Source: Candidatus Daviesbacteria bacterium (GTDB taxonomy: Bacteria > Patescibacteriota > Microgenomatia > Daviesbacterales > UBA10151). From it: a DNA stretch of 42,184 bases. Each line of letters opens with the position of its first letter. Position 1 is the first letter of the stretch. The stretch lies in assembly GCA_016176335.1 (NCBI GenBank), contig JACOXI010000003.1, positions 70,920 to 113,103 of the forward strand, given 5' to 3'. Under the pieces are notes generated by a model, which saw only the letters and a program-made list of their open reading frames with translations, had not been told where the DNA came from and did no database searches. Positions 8,696 through 17,308 of this stretch are shown one piece after another. The position numbers and the translations under genes are program-made.

Positions 8696-9994
8696 TTATA
8701 CTATCCTGTGTTTCTCCCGTAATTCTTCGGCAACTGTGACCATTCTATCTAACACTGCAGCTCGAGTATCCACTTGATAAATCTCTGGGGGGAAAAGCAC
8801 CTGTAAAACAGGCAGGGATCGCCTTAACTCATATAAATCATGCGCCCTACCCGGATAAATACCGGTACCAGAATCTCTAGTACCTACCTCATATTCAGAG
8901 TTTAAATAACCCAGACAGGTGTAAAAAATTAATTCCAAAGGCACAGAGATATCCCTTAACTTAAGTTGTAGGCGGGTGAAGCTGGATGCTTCTGATTGAC
9001 CCCGACCCCGGTCAACATGGTGGTCCTCCATGATTTCTTCCACGCCACTGGGGTGAGACTGTAAAACTGTAGTCACTCTTTGTACCAACTCCTTTCTTTC
9101 ATTCCCCCCTCCCATCGCTACAAACATAATTCCCAAACTATCTTGCACATAGGAAAGCGGGTCAATCACTCCCCCATTATCCACTGCCTTAGCAAGTGCT
9201 TTTAAGATTGAAGCAGCATCACTCTTCTTTCTGGGATTGGTATAAACCAAAGAGTCTGTCTCTCCGATACGCCTTAGGGAGAAAGGGTGTCTTTTTAAAT
9301 GGCAGCCTTCCGGCAGGGCTCCGCAGATCTCTCTGGCCTGCTCTCTGGCATATTGTCTCGCCGTCACCAAAACCTGCACGGCAGAGTTTGTCCCGTCTTC
9401 GTGTAATGCATAGACATCAAAATCTTCCCCGTCACCAATTCTCCCTCCGTATAGCTCCCCATTAAGCAGCATTTGCACTCGTGATAACTCGGTACGCAAG
9501 CGACCATTTAATGTCCTGGAATTAAATGAGGCTGAAATATGAGACAAGAGTATATGTCTTTGTAATTCAAATTTTAATGTAGGGTTAATACCATCATCAG
9601 GATAAGCCAGTAGTCTCAACAGGTCTGCGGGGCTTTCCGAATACAGACTGACCTCGTTTTTCAAACCCAGCTCATGTCTGTAAGCAGGCAGTGCCCTGCC
9701 CAGTACAGAATCAATTACTTCTGCGGCATGTCTTTGTTGTCTTAGATAAAAATCCTGCGGGTCCATATTTTCTGGTAAGCCATATGCCCGCCTAATAAAC
9801 CCGTAGAAGTACCTGTCAGTAGCTGTGCTAAGTTGGGCGTGCGGCTCTAGTCCTTGTCTTGTTACATTGAAGAAGCTCAAACCTTCTCTTCCGTAGGCTC
9901 TACCTAATAAACCGGTTATTCGACGATCTGCTGCTGTGGATCGTCCGGTTGGTTGAAACATTTCTATAGTGATTCGTGGTAATTTTCTCTCCAT
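8696..9994 (-). CDS. Hypothetical protein (432 aa), weak nucleotidyltransferase-like segment
   Basis: Long ORF; segment LNGELYGGRIGDGEDFDVYALHEDG is only suggestive. Confidence 0.65.
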   Translation of the reverse strand: MERKLPRITIEMFQPTGRSTAADRRITGLLGRAYGREGLSFFNVTRQGLEPHAQLSTATDRYFYGFIRRAYGLPENMDPQDFYLRQQRHAAEVIDSVLGRALPAYRHELGLKNEVSLYSESPADLLRLLAYPDDGINPTLKFELQRHILLSHISASFNSRTLNGRLRTELSRVQMLLNGELYGGRIGDGEDFDVYALHEDGTNSAVQVLVTARQYAREQAREICGALPEGCHLKRHPFSLRRIGETDSLVYTNPRKKSDAASILKALAKAVDNGGVIDPLSYVQDSLGIMFVAMGGGNERKELVQRVTTVLQSHPSGVEEIMEDHHVDRGRGQSEASSFTRLQLKLRDISVPLELIFYTCLGYLNSEYEVGTRDSGTGIYPGRAHDLYELRRSLPVLQVLFPPEIYQVDTRAAVLDRMVTVAEELREKHRIV

Positions 9995-10011
9995 AATTCC
10001 TCATTAAAAAA

Positions 10012-10033
10012 CAAAAATACCCCAAAGGGATAT
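10012..10033 (-). terminator. Rho-independent terminator downstream of the citrate-synthase-like gene
   Basis: Minus strand ATATCCC-TTT-GGGGTAT followed by TTTTG and a further T run. Confidence 0.65.
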
Positions 10034-10103
10034 TTCACTTGCTGTCAAGATTATATCTTACTATGGGGTAGCAGAAAAGTCAACCCTTCAATTAAATTCA
10101 GGA

Positions 10104-10856
10104 TCAAGTTTTCTTAAGCGGTCTGGCCAGCACTCCGTCATACTCAATCTCTTCATTGGATATTCTTCTAAATGGTTTTTCTCTGACCCATTCCTCAAAA
10201 ATATGGGCCACCAAACCTACCACTCTGCCAATTATGAAAAATCCTTTGCCTAAACGATAGTCAAATCCCATATCGGAAACCACCGCAGCAATTGCCCCAT
10301 CCACATTGATGGGGATTTTTTTACCTTTCTTTTTCTCCAGTTCAGCTTCCACAGCCACTGCCAGCTCACTGTGCTCTCCAAAAAATCCTAAACTTTTGGC
10401 TTTTTCAAAAATTTGGGTGGCCCTAGGATCAGTGGTATATACTTTGTGGCCATATCCAGGTATTCTATCCCCACTGCCCACTACTTTCTCGATCAGTTTC
10501 TGGGCTGTTAACCCCATCTGTAAAAGGCGGGCACACTCCTCTATTGCCCCACCATGATATTCCCCCACCCCCAATACTCCTGCAGCCACAGCAGCTTGCA
10601 TGGGATTGCCTGCTGAAGCAGCATTTCTGGCATTGGTGGTAGAAGGTGGACCCAAACCATTGTCAATGGTGGAAATCAAAATAGCATCCAGCATGGCCCG
10701 TTCTTTTTCCGTAGGCAGCTCACCTTTGAGCTCCAGCCAGATTGCATCTGTGAAGTTAACTTTATCAATCAACTCGGTGATCTTATACCCATGAAGGTGT
10801 GCTTCTTGGTCAATGATCCCTGATATAGCTGTTTTCCATTTCTTATCCATGCTCAT
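10104..10856 (-). CDS. Citrate synthase / citryl-CoA lyase domain protein
   Basis: GLGPPSTTNARNAASAGNPMQAAVAAGVLGVGEYHGGA, IPGYGHKVYTTDPRA, NVDGAIAAV; short (250 aa), like the C-terminal domain of ATP-citrate lyase. Confidence 0.88.
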   Translation of the reverse strand: MSMDKKWKTAISGIIDQEAHLHGYKITELIDKVNFTDAIWLELKGELPTEKERAMLDAILISTIDNGLGPPSTTNARNAASAGNPMQAAVAAGVLGVGEYHGGAIEECARLLQMGLTAQKLIEKVVGSGDRIPGYGHKVYTTDPRATQIFEKAKSLGFFGEHSELAVAVEAELEKKKGKKIPINVDGAIAAVVSDMGFDYRLGKGFFIIGRVVGLVAHIFEEWVREKPFRRISNEEIEYDGVLARPLKKT

Positions 10857-10864
10857 ACTTTAAC

Positions 10865-11779
10865 TTAAGAGAGTGTCTGTTGCAACAGTTCTGGTATCTC
10901 ATCTGGGGTCTTGGCAATAATTACTCCAGCAGATTCCAAAGCATTTATCTTTGATTTATAACTGCCTTTTTCCCCATAAATTATGGCTCCTGCATGGCCT
11001 AATTTAGTGCCTTGAGGCAAAGTTTCTGCAAAAAGACCAGAAATAAAAGCCACTACGGGTTTTGTAAACTTTCCCCTTCCCGCTTTCCCCTTCCCGCTTA
11101 TATATTCTGCCGCATCCTCTTCATATGTTCCGCCAATTTCTCCAAATAAAACAACAGATTCAGTTTGTGGATCTTTTTCAAAATCTTCCATCAGATCCGT
11201 AAAAGAAGAACCCACCAGAATATCTCCACCGATACCAATGACTGTTGATTGCCCTATGCCATTTTTGGTTAGAATCCAGGAAACCTCTGATGCCATCCCC
11301 CCGCTTTTGGAAATTACTCCGACTGATCCTTTTGAAAATACCCCCCTTGGATCATCTCCTCCAATGGAGCCTATCTTTCCAATTCCCGGAGATATAATTC
11401 CAATTGATGAAGGGCCCACAATTCTGACATTATTTTGACGAGCCAGTGCTATAGCCTTGGCGCTATCTGCGATTGGAATATGCTCTGTTAAAACATTAAT
11501 TAAGGAAATTTTTGCCTTGATAGCCTCCTCCATTGCTCCATATGCTGCAAAATTGGGAACTGCTACAAAAGAAGTATTTATTCCTGGATGGTTATCCATT
11601 GCTTCTTTGATAGTGTTATAAACAGGCACACCATGTACTTCCAAACCTCCTTTGCCCGGGGTTACCCCAGCTAAAACTTTGGTCTGGTAATTTTGCATTT
11701 GCAAAGCCACTTTGGAGCCTTCTTTGCCGGTTATTCCTTGAATTAAAACTTTTGTGTCTTGTGTAATTAATATAGCCAT
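10865..11779 (-). CDS. SucD/ACL-type acyl-CoA synthetase alpha subunit
   Basis: VLIQGITGKEGS CoA-binding region, KLGHAGAIIYGEKGSYKSKINALESAGV active-site His. Confidence 0.9.
   Translation of the reverse strand: MAILITQDTKVLIQGITGKEGSKVALQMQNYQTKVLAGVTPGKGGLEVHGVPVYNTIKEAMDNHPGINTSFVAVPNFAAYGAMEEAIKAKISLINVLTEHIPIADSAKAIALARQNNVRIVGPSSIGIISPGIGKIGSIGGDDPRGVFSKGSVGVISKSGGMASEVSWILTKNGIGQSTVIGIGGDILVGSSFTDLMEDFEKDPQTESVVLFGEIGGTYEEDAAEYISGKGKAGRGKFTKPVVAFISGLFAETLPQGTKLGHAGAIIYGEKGSYKSKINALESAGVIIAKTPDEIPELLQQTLS
11069..11099 (-). repeat. AAG-initial heptamer tandem array inside the sucD-like ORF
   Basis: Minus strand AAGCGGG AAGGGGA AAGCGGG AAGGGGA AAG. Confidence 0.85.
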
Positions 11780-11783
11780 TTTT

Positions 11784-11814
11784 AAGCGTGAAGCGTTAAG
11801 GGTGAAGGGTAAAG
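11784..11814 (+). repeat. Heptamer array, left flank of IVP copy 2
   Basis: AAGCGTG AAGCGTT AAGGGTG AAGGGTA AAG. Confidence 0.85.
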
Positions 11815-11816
11815 TC

Positions 11817-12212
11817 CTAACTTCCTCCGTCCCCGCCTCCTCCTACTTTATATGTATTTTTTACTCTTTTACTCATTACATACAACATCTTCATAACTTC
11901 AGTTAGTAAAGATTCAGCCTTCGCAAAATCTAGTCTATTGAATTTACTAACTGGCTTACATATAAGAATTTGTGTTTCTAATTCGGCAGCTGAACCAAGT
12001 GCGATCAAAAGAAATTGAATATACTCTTTTCTATGTCCTCTGAGATATCCTTCTGCTATATTGCTTGGTATAGCAACAGCAGCTCTTTGCATCTGACTTG
12101 CTAAACCATAAATCTCATCCTTGGGAAATTTTTCTGTAAGTAAATAAATTTCTCTTACAAGATCCATTGCTTTTTGCCATACTATTAACTCCTTATAAGA
12201 ACTGATTTTCAT
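11817..12212 (-). CDS. Four-helix-bundle S23/IVP family protein, copy 2
   Basis: SYKELIVWQKAMDLVREIYLLTEKFPKDEIYGLASQMQRAAVAIPSNIAEGYLRG, canonical family sequence. Confidence 0.95.
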   Translation of the reverse strand: MKISSYKELIVWQKAMDLVREIYLLTEKFPKDEIYGLASQMQRAAVAIPSNIAEGYLRGHRKEYIQFLLIALGSAAELETQILICKPVSKFNRLDFAKAESLLTEVMKMLYVMSKRVKNTYKVGGGGDGGS

Positions 12213-13387
12213 TCTTTCCCCTTTCCGCTTCCCCCTTTACCCTTGTAGGCAAGGTCTATTATAATCTTTGCTGTACTTGTCATTGGTGTTTCCCGACCAA
12301 AAATATGAAAATCAAATCCCTCTTTTTTACCAATCTCTTTCAAAGCCTCAAAAGCTTCCTTATCTCTTGGCCCCCCTCTTCTTATCACAATTGGATAGAC
12401 AGGCTTAGGTTTTAATTCTCTTAACCCTTCCACAAATCCCATTAAAGTCTCATAAATATCAGTAAAATTGGCTGTTCCCCCCACAAACCAACAACCTTTA
12501 AGACCAGGCTTAGATAGTACTATCTGGGTTAACTTTTTCAGTTTTTCTCTGGGAGGATTGCCTGAATGTTCAGTATAATTGGCAGGTTTACCTCCTAAAG
12601 CCACTAAAGCATCCATATTGACAATAGATCCTCCACCTCCTGCCGCAATCACGGCAATATCTCCCTCCAAGTCCCAATAAACTGAACCGGCTGTACCTCT
12701 ATGATCTCCTTCATCAATCTTCCTGGCTTCAATTTCAGCTTGGGTTGGAGGTCTGCCAAACAAATTTCTTTCAGGAAATTTAATCTCCCGCCTAAAATCT
12801 GCATCATCATCCAAAATCACCTTGGCATCTAAAGCATAAACCCTGAGCGAAGTCGAAGGGTTACCTTTTACCACAACCAATGGATTAATCTCCGCCAGCT
12901 CACAATCATATTTAGTAAATACTTCCCACAGCTTTTTAGCTGTATCCATCAGCTCTTCAGGCACATTTTCACCAGAATATCCTTGTAAAATATCAACAGG
13001 ATAGGTTTTTGCTCCTTTCTCTTCTGCTCCTGTTCCACCTTCTCCAAAAGTTAAAACAGGCCCTCTAGTTTCTGTGGAATATGAAAAAGATAGATAATAT
13101 TCTTTCTCTATCTCCACCATCTCCTCCACCAAAACTTTCTCCACCTTTTCCCCATTGATTGTCTTCCCGAAAAGCTGTCTTAAACTGTCCCCTGTAACCT
13201 GTCCCCTGTCCACTTTTACAATCCCGCCACTATCTGCCCTTTTTCCGGATAATGTCTGCGCTTTCAAAACAAGTGGAGATTTAATACTGATTATCCGATC
13301 ATCTGACCCACTGATTAACTGGCTTTGTGGAACATTTATCCCACAATTTTTAAAAAGCTTTTTCCCTTCAAATTCATACAGAAGCAT
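12209..13387 (-). CDS. SucC/ACL-type ATP-grasp acyl-CoA synthetase beta subunit
   Basis: LYEFEGKKLFKNCGI, ELAEINPLVV, GGTANFTDIYETLMGFVEGL, VIRRGGPRDKEAFEAL, FGRETPMTSTAKI (ACL-like C-terminus). Confidence 0.88.
   Translation of the reverse strand: MLLYEFEGKKLFKNCGINVPQSQLISGSDDRIISIKSPLVLKAQTLSGKRADSGGIVKVDRGQVTGDSLRQLFGKTINGEKVEKVLVEEMVEIEKEYYLSFSYSTETRGPVLTFGEGGTGAEEKGAKTYPVDILQGYSGENVPEELMDTAKKLWEVFTKYDCELAEINPLVVVKGNPSTSLRVYALDAKVILDDDADFRREIKFPERNLFGRPPTQAEIEARKIDEGDHRGTAGSVYWDLEGDIAVIAAGGGGSIVNMDALVALGGKPANYTEHSGNPPREKLKKLTQIVLSKPGLKGCWFVGGTANFTDIYETLMGFVEGLRELKPKPVYPIVIRRGGPRDKEAFEALKEIGKKEGFDFHIFGRETPMTSTAKIIIDLAYKGKGGSGKGKE
12214..12244 (-). repeat. Heptamer array, right flank of IVP copy 2, overlapping the sucC-like 3' end
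   Basis: Minus strand AAGGGTA AAGGGGG AAGCGGA AAGGGGA AAG. Confidence 0.85.
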
Positions 13388-13524
13388 GAGCTAGATTGTA
13401 CTGGACTTGACTTACCTTTTCAACTCATGATATGGTAATTTTTCCCTCTTTTATGTTTGAAAAAACACCATCATCCTCACCTTCAGTATTGCCTATAGGT
13501 AATTATTTGAAAGGAGGTGATTTT

Positions 13525-13701
13525 ATGGAACGGTTTACACCTATACCGCTGACAGCTGACGAAATGGCGATTAGCGACATGATGTGGGAAGGAGGTCCCC
13601 CTCCGCCATTCGAACCCAAAGTTAAGAATTCACAATTTCCAGAGAGGAATGGTCGAATTCGGCCGGGTGTACAGGAGGTGCTAGCTCAGGCAGCAGGTTA
13701 A
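13525..13701 (+). CDS. Small hypothetical protein (58 aa)
   Basis: ATG 4 nt after a perfect SD AAGGAGGTGA; followed by a clear terminator. Confidence 0.65.
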   Translation: MERFTPIPLTADEMAISDMMWEGGPPPPFEPKVKNSQFPERNGRIRPGVQEVLAQAAG

Positions 13702-13705
13702 TTAG

Positions 13706-13730
13706 GCCAATCTTAGTAGATTGGCTTTTT
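13706..13730 (+). terminator. Rho-independent terminator
   Basis: GCCAATCT-TAGT-AGATTGGC-TTTTT, perfect 8-bp stem. Confidence 0.9.
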
Positions 13731-13750
13731 ACTGCCCAGTAGAGTATGTT

Positions 13751-13781
13751 AATCCGCCTAGGGACAATCTTTAGGCGGATT
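13751..13781. terminator. Hairpin, possible terminator of the minus-strand transcription unit or bidirectional
   Basis: AATCCGCCTA ... TAGGCGGATT perfect 10-bp inverted repeat; no strong U tract. Confidence 0.45.
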
Positions 13782-13783
13782 AA

Positions 13784-15106
13784 TTATTTTAATTTATCTC
13801 GAAATTGATCATAGCTTGTAAGAGCAGGCGAATGTTCAGTTACTTCTAAGTTTTGTTTAACTAAGACCTTTTTATTATCAGGAACATCACCATATAGAGT
13901 CACCCCAGGCCCCACCAAGGAGCTGGGACCAACCTTGACTCCAGGCATGGTGGCTGCATTAACTCCTACTCTTGAACCTTTTCCAGCAATTAAACCAAGT
14001 TTGTGTCTTCCTGAATCAATCATCTCTTCACCAATTTTTACTCTGATAGTATGGTCATCCAACCTTAAATTGGCCAACACTGCCCCAGACCCCATGCCAA
14101 AATCTCCTTCAATAATTGAATCTCCCACATAATTGGTATGAAACCAGGAATTAGCCCCAATATAGCTTCTGGTAATATCCGAGTTAAAGCCGCTCACGCA
14201 ACCCTCTTCCAAATCAGATTCCCTGACCATGGTGTTATTTCCCACAATACAGTTTTTACCTATAAAACAAGGGCCCTTGATCACAGCTCCTTCAAACACT
14301 CTGGCCCCCTCCTCAACCACCACCTTGCCTTCAATAATAGCTTTATCAGATACTTTTGCTTTAGGGGAAATTTTGTGTTCAATTTTGGACAATAGGTACT
14401 CCATGATATCCAAAACATGCCATGGATACTTTAAAGGAATCCACACTCCGTCATATTCTGAAAACCTGACATCCATCCCATCCGCAATCATCTTATCCAA
14501 GGCCACTTCATATTGATCATCTTTATCAGATTGGGCTGACTCCAAGTATCCCAGCAGTTTTTTGCCATCTTTAAAGTAATCAACCACCAGCTTGACCAAA
14601 CTAGACGGCTCATTCCCCTCCCCCGGCTTCTCCACTATCCCCTGTACCCTGCCTGTCCCGCGAAGCCTTGGCGAAGTGGGATCCCCTGTAACCTTTAAAT
14701 ACCCCCCGGGAAAGTATTTGTCTACCTTCAAACCAGTAATCACCAAATCTGCCTTCACTGCTAAAACTGCCTCATATACATCTGCATCCAGTTGGTCTTC
14801 CGCATTTAAAATTAACACTTCTCCCTCTATTAGATCTTTGGCTGAGAGAATTGCATCAGCCATGCCTTTGGGTTGACCTTGGATGGCGATGGTGTAGGAA
14901 AGTTGCAACTGCCTGGTAATTTCCTCTATTGCATCTTTGCTTTTTGGGTTTGCCACAATGATAAACTGGGCATCTTTTATATTTTCCTTAATTTTTTTCA
15001 AATTATGATACAAAAGAGGTTTTCCCAAAAAGGGGATTAAACACTTATCTGTTTGAATCGGCCACATTCTTTTGCCTTCCCCACCAGCTAAAATTATTAC
15101 TTTCAT
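13784..15106 (-). CDS. Sugar-1-phosphate nucleotidyltransferase with left-handed beta-helix C-terminus (GlmU-like)
   Basis: MKVIILAGGEGKRMWPIQTDKCLIPFLGKPLL; C-terminal hexapeptide repeats. Confidence 0.9.
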   Translation of the reverse strand: MKVIILAGGEGKRMWPIQTDKCLIPFLGKPLLYHNLKKIKENIKDAQFIIVANPKSKDAIEEITRQLQLSYTIAIQGQPKGMADAILSAKDLIEGEVLILNAEDQLDADVYEAVLAVKADLVITGLKVDKYFPGGYLKVTGDPTSPRLRGTGRVQGIVEKPGEGNEPSSLVKLVVDYFKDGKKLLGYLESAQSDKDDQYEVALDKMIADGMDVRFSEYDGVWIPLKYPWHVLDIMEYLLSKIEHKISPKAKVSDKAIIEGKVVVEEGARVFEGAVIKGPCFIGKNCIVGNNTMVRESDLEEGCVSGFNSDITRSYIGANSWFHTNYVGDSIIEGDFGMGSGAVLANLRLDDHTIRVKIGEEMIDSGRHKLGLIAGKGSRVGVNAATMPGVKVGPSSLVGPGVTLYGDVPDNKKVLVKQNLEVTEHSPALTSYDQFRDKLK

Positions 15107-15130
15107 AATTTAACTATACCCTAAATTAAG

Positions 15131-15202
15131 TAGCAGCGACTGGAATCGAACCAGTAACCTATCGCTTATGAAACGATCGCTCCGCCATTGAGCTACGCTG
15201 CC
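15131..15202 (-). tRNA. tRNA-CAU (elongator Met likely)
   Basis: GGCAGCG acceptor, anticodon loop UUCAUAA, T-arm GGTTCGATTCC, discriminator A. Confidence 0.9.
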
Positions 15203-15250
15203 ACGTTCGATTTACATGAACGTGGCTAAATTGTACCAAAAAGAATGAGA

Positions 15251-16618
15251 TTAAACAAAAAGCGAGATTATAGTGGCAACTCCTGCCAAAGCCATAGCAG
15301 TAGTTACCAACCATCCCAATGCTGTGGTTACAGGATGATTAACCCTTTCTCCCATCACCTTTCTACTACTGCTTAAAAGTATGATAAGAACCAAAATAAC
15401 AGGGGCAATCAAACCATTGGCAATAGCCGTATAAATTAGCACTTTAATAGTATCCAGATTCAAAAAATTAATTGACAAACCAATTAAAGTGGAGATAATA
15501 ATCACTCCGTAAAATGCATTTGCTTCTTTCAGCTTTCTGTAAAGGCCAAACTTCCACCCCATACTTTCGGAAATTGCATACGAAGCAGAACCTGCCAGTA
15601 CAGGTATTGCCAAAAGGCCTGTCCCGATAATCCCTAAGGCAAAAAGCAAATATGTAGAATTACCTGCAATCGGCCTTAAAGCCTCGGCAGCCTGCTCTGC
15701 GGAAGTTATATTGGTGATCCCGTTTGCAAAAAGCACTGCTCCGCATGCTGCAATTATAAAAAACATCACCAGGTTTGATAAAAACATGCCCGACCACACA
15801 TCCAGCCTCATATCTTTTATCTCCTTATTGGTTGTTTCCGCCTGTCTAAGTTTTAAAGTAGTTCTTCCTTCCAAAATCTGCTCTTCAATTTCCTGGGAAG
15901 TCTGCCAGAAAAAAAGATAAGGGGATATGGTGGTGCCTAAAATTGCCGTGACTATAAAAATTTGGTCCCTGCTGAATTCAAACGATGGTTTGATTGCATT
16001 TATGACAACCTGCTGCCAGTCTAAATTTGCAGCTATTGCGGAAAAAACATACGCCAAAAGCACCAGAGCCAGCCACTTTAGATACTTTGCATATTTGTCA
16101 TAAGTTGTAAAAATCTGCAGAGCCAGGGAAAAGACTGCAAAGGCCATAATCAGAAAATTAAAGCCTAAATGCGGGTATATTAGCTGAACGGCTCTTGCCA
16201 TTGCCCCCAGATCTGCTCCTATATTTAGTGAATTTGCCCCGAAAAGCAATGCTGTGCATATATACAGAACCCATTTGGGGTAATATACCCTGATATTGCC
16301 GGCCAGCCCTCTGCCGGTTACCAAACCTATGCGCGCGCACATTTCCTGCACAATTGCCATTAAGGGAAAACTGAAAACAGCAGTCCACAAAAGTCCAAAA
16401 CCGAATTTCGAACCGGCCTGCGAGTAAGTTGCAATGCCTGATGGATCATCGTCCGCCGCCCCTGTTGTTAACCCCGGGCCCAAAGCCTTCCAATAATCCC
16501 TGGCTTTTTGGATATCTTTTTGGCGCCTGACAAGCCTGACAAATTGTTTTGAGTTATCAACAGTTTTCCCTAGGACAACAGCAGGAGCTTCTACTACTTT
16601 TCTAAAAAACTTTTTCAT
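15251..16618 (-). CDS. NRAMP-family divalent metal transporter
   Basis: GPGLTTGAADDDPSGIATYSQAGSKFG and multiple TM helices. Confidence 0.93.
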   Translation of the reverse strand: MKKFFRKVVEAPAVVLGKTVDNSKQFVRLVRRQKDIQKARDYWKALGPGLTTGAADDDPSGIATYSQAGSKFGFGLLWTAVFSFPLMAIVQEMCARIGLVTGRGLAGNIRVYYPKWVLYICTALLFGANSLNIGADLGAMARAVQLIYPHLGFNFLIMAFAVFSLALQIFTTYDKYAKYLKWLALVLLAYVFSAIAANLDWQQVVINAIKPSFEFSRDQIFIVTAILGTTISPYLFFWQTSQEIEEQILEGRTTLKLRQAETTNKEIKDMRLDVWSGMFLSNLVMFFIIAACGAVLFANGITNITSAEQAAEALRPIAGNSTYLLFALGIIGTGLLAIPVLAGSASYAISESMGWKFGLYRKLKEANAFYGVIIISTLIGLSINFLNLDTIKVLIYTAIANGLIAPVILVLIILLSSSRKVMGERVNHPVTTALGWLVTTAMALAGVATIISLFV

Positions 16619-16681
16619 ATTTTTTCATATCAAGTATAACCTTAAGAGTAGATCAATAAAGTCTTGCGCGTCAAGAAGAAA

Positions 16682-17272
16682 TTAGGGAGCGATTCTGTTG
16701 AGGATTTTGCCAAGTACAGATTGTTCTGTTTTTACCACTTGGCCGTTTTCAGCGGAAACAAAGGCCTTGACCTTACTCTTTAGCGGGATCAACCCCAAAA
16801 GTTTATGAACTCTTACTCCATCTATCTCATAAACAAGCACACCATCCTTTTGGGTCAGTGTCACCAGCTTATCAGTACTGGCAAGTTCACCTTTGGCTGG
16901 AACTGATGTGACATAACTCATCACTTTTGATGCCAGCATATTTTGGATGGCAGCATCAGGTAAAACTGTGACCACTTTCTCGCCTTTTGGTGTAGTGACA
17001 GTAAGATTGCCTGTTTTTGGATCTACCTTCAAAGGAAAAGCAGATATTGCCCCATCTTTATTGCTGATAAACCCGGGTTTGCCACCCTCGGTGGCAATCT
17101 TGGGATTGCCTTTGGCAGTTTGCGCACCCAAAACATTATCTTGACCATCCAAATAAACTCTGGTGACCGGGATATTGGCAGAAATCAACACTCCTGCCAA
17201 AATTACTACTACAACAAGCGGTAAAAGACGGGACATTAACCTGATCATATGTGGAAAAATCAATATTGTCAA
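16682..17272 (-). CDS. Membrane-anchored hypothetical protein
   Basis: 196 aa, N-terminal TM, predicted secreted domain. Confidence 0.7.
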   Translation of the reverse strand: MTILIFPHMIRLMSRLLPLVVVVILAGVLISANIPVTRVYLDGQDNVLGAQTAKGNPKIATEGGKPGFISNKDGAISAFPLKVDPKTGNLTVTTPKGEKVVTVLPDAAIQNMLASKVMSYVTSVPAKGELASTDKLVTLTQKDGVLVYEIDGVRVHKLLGLIPLKSKVKAFVSAENGQVVKTEQSVLGKILNRIAP

Positions 17273-17308
17273 CTGGTCGGATTAGAGACTATATATCTAA
17301 AAGAAGTG

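Noticed and set aside
14138-14876. Plus-strand ORFs opposite the GlmU-like gene
   Set aside because: Antisense to a clear coding gene; no SD or domain.
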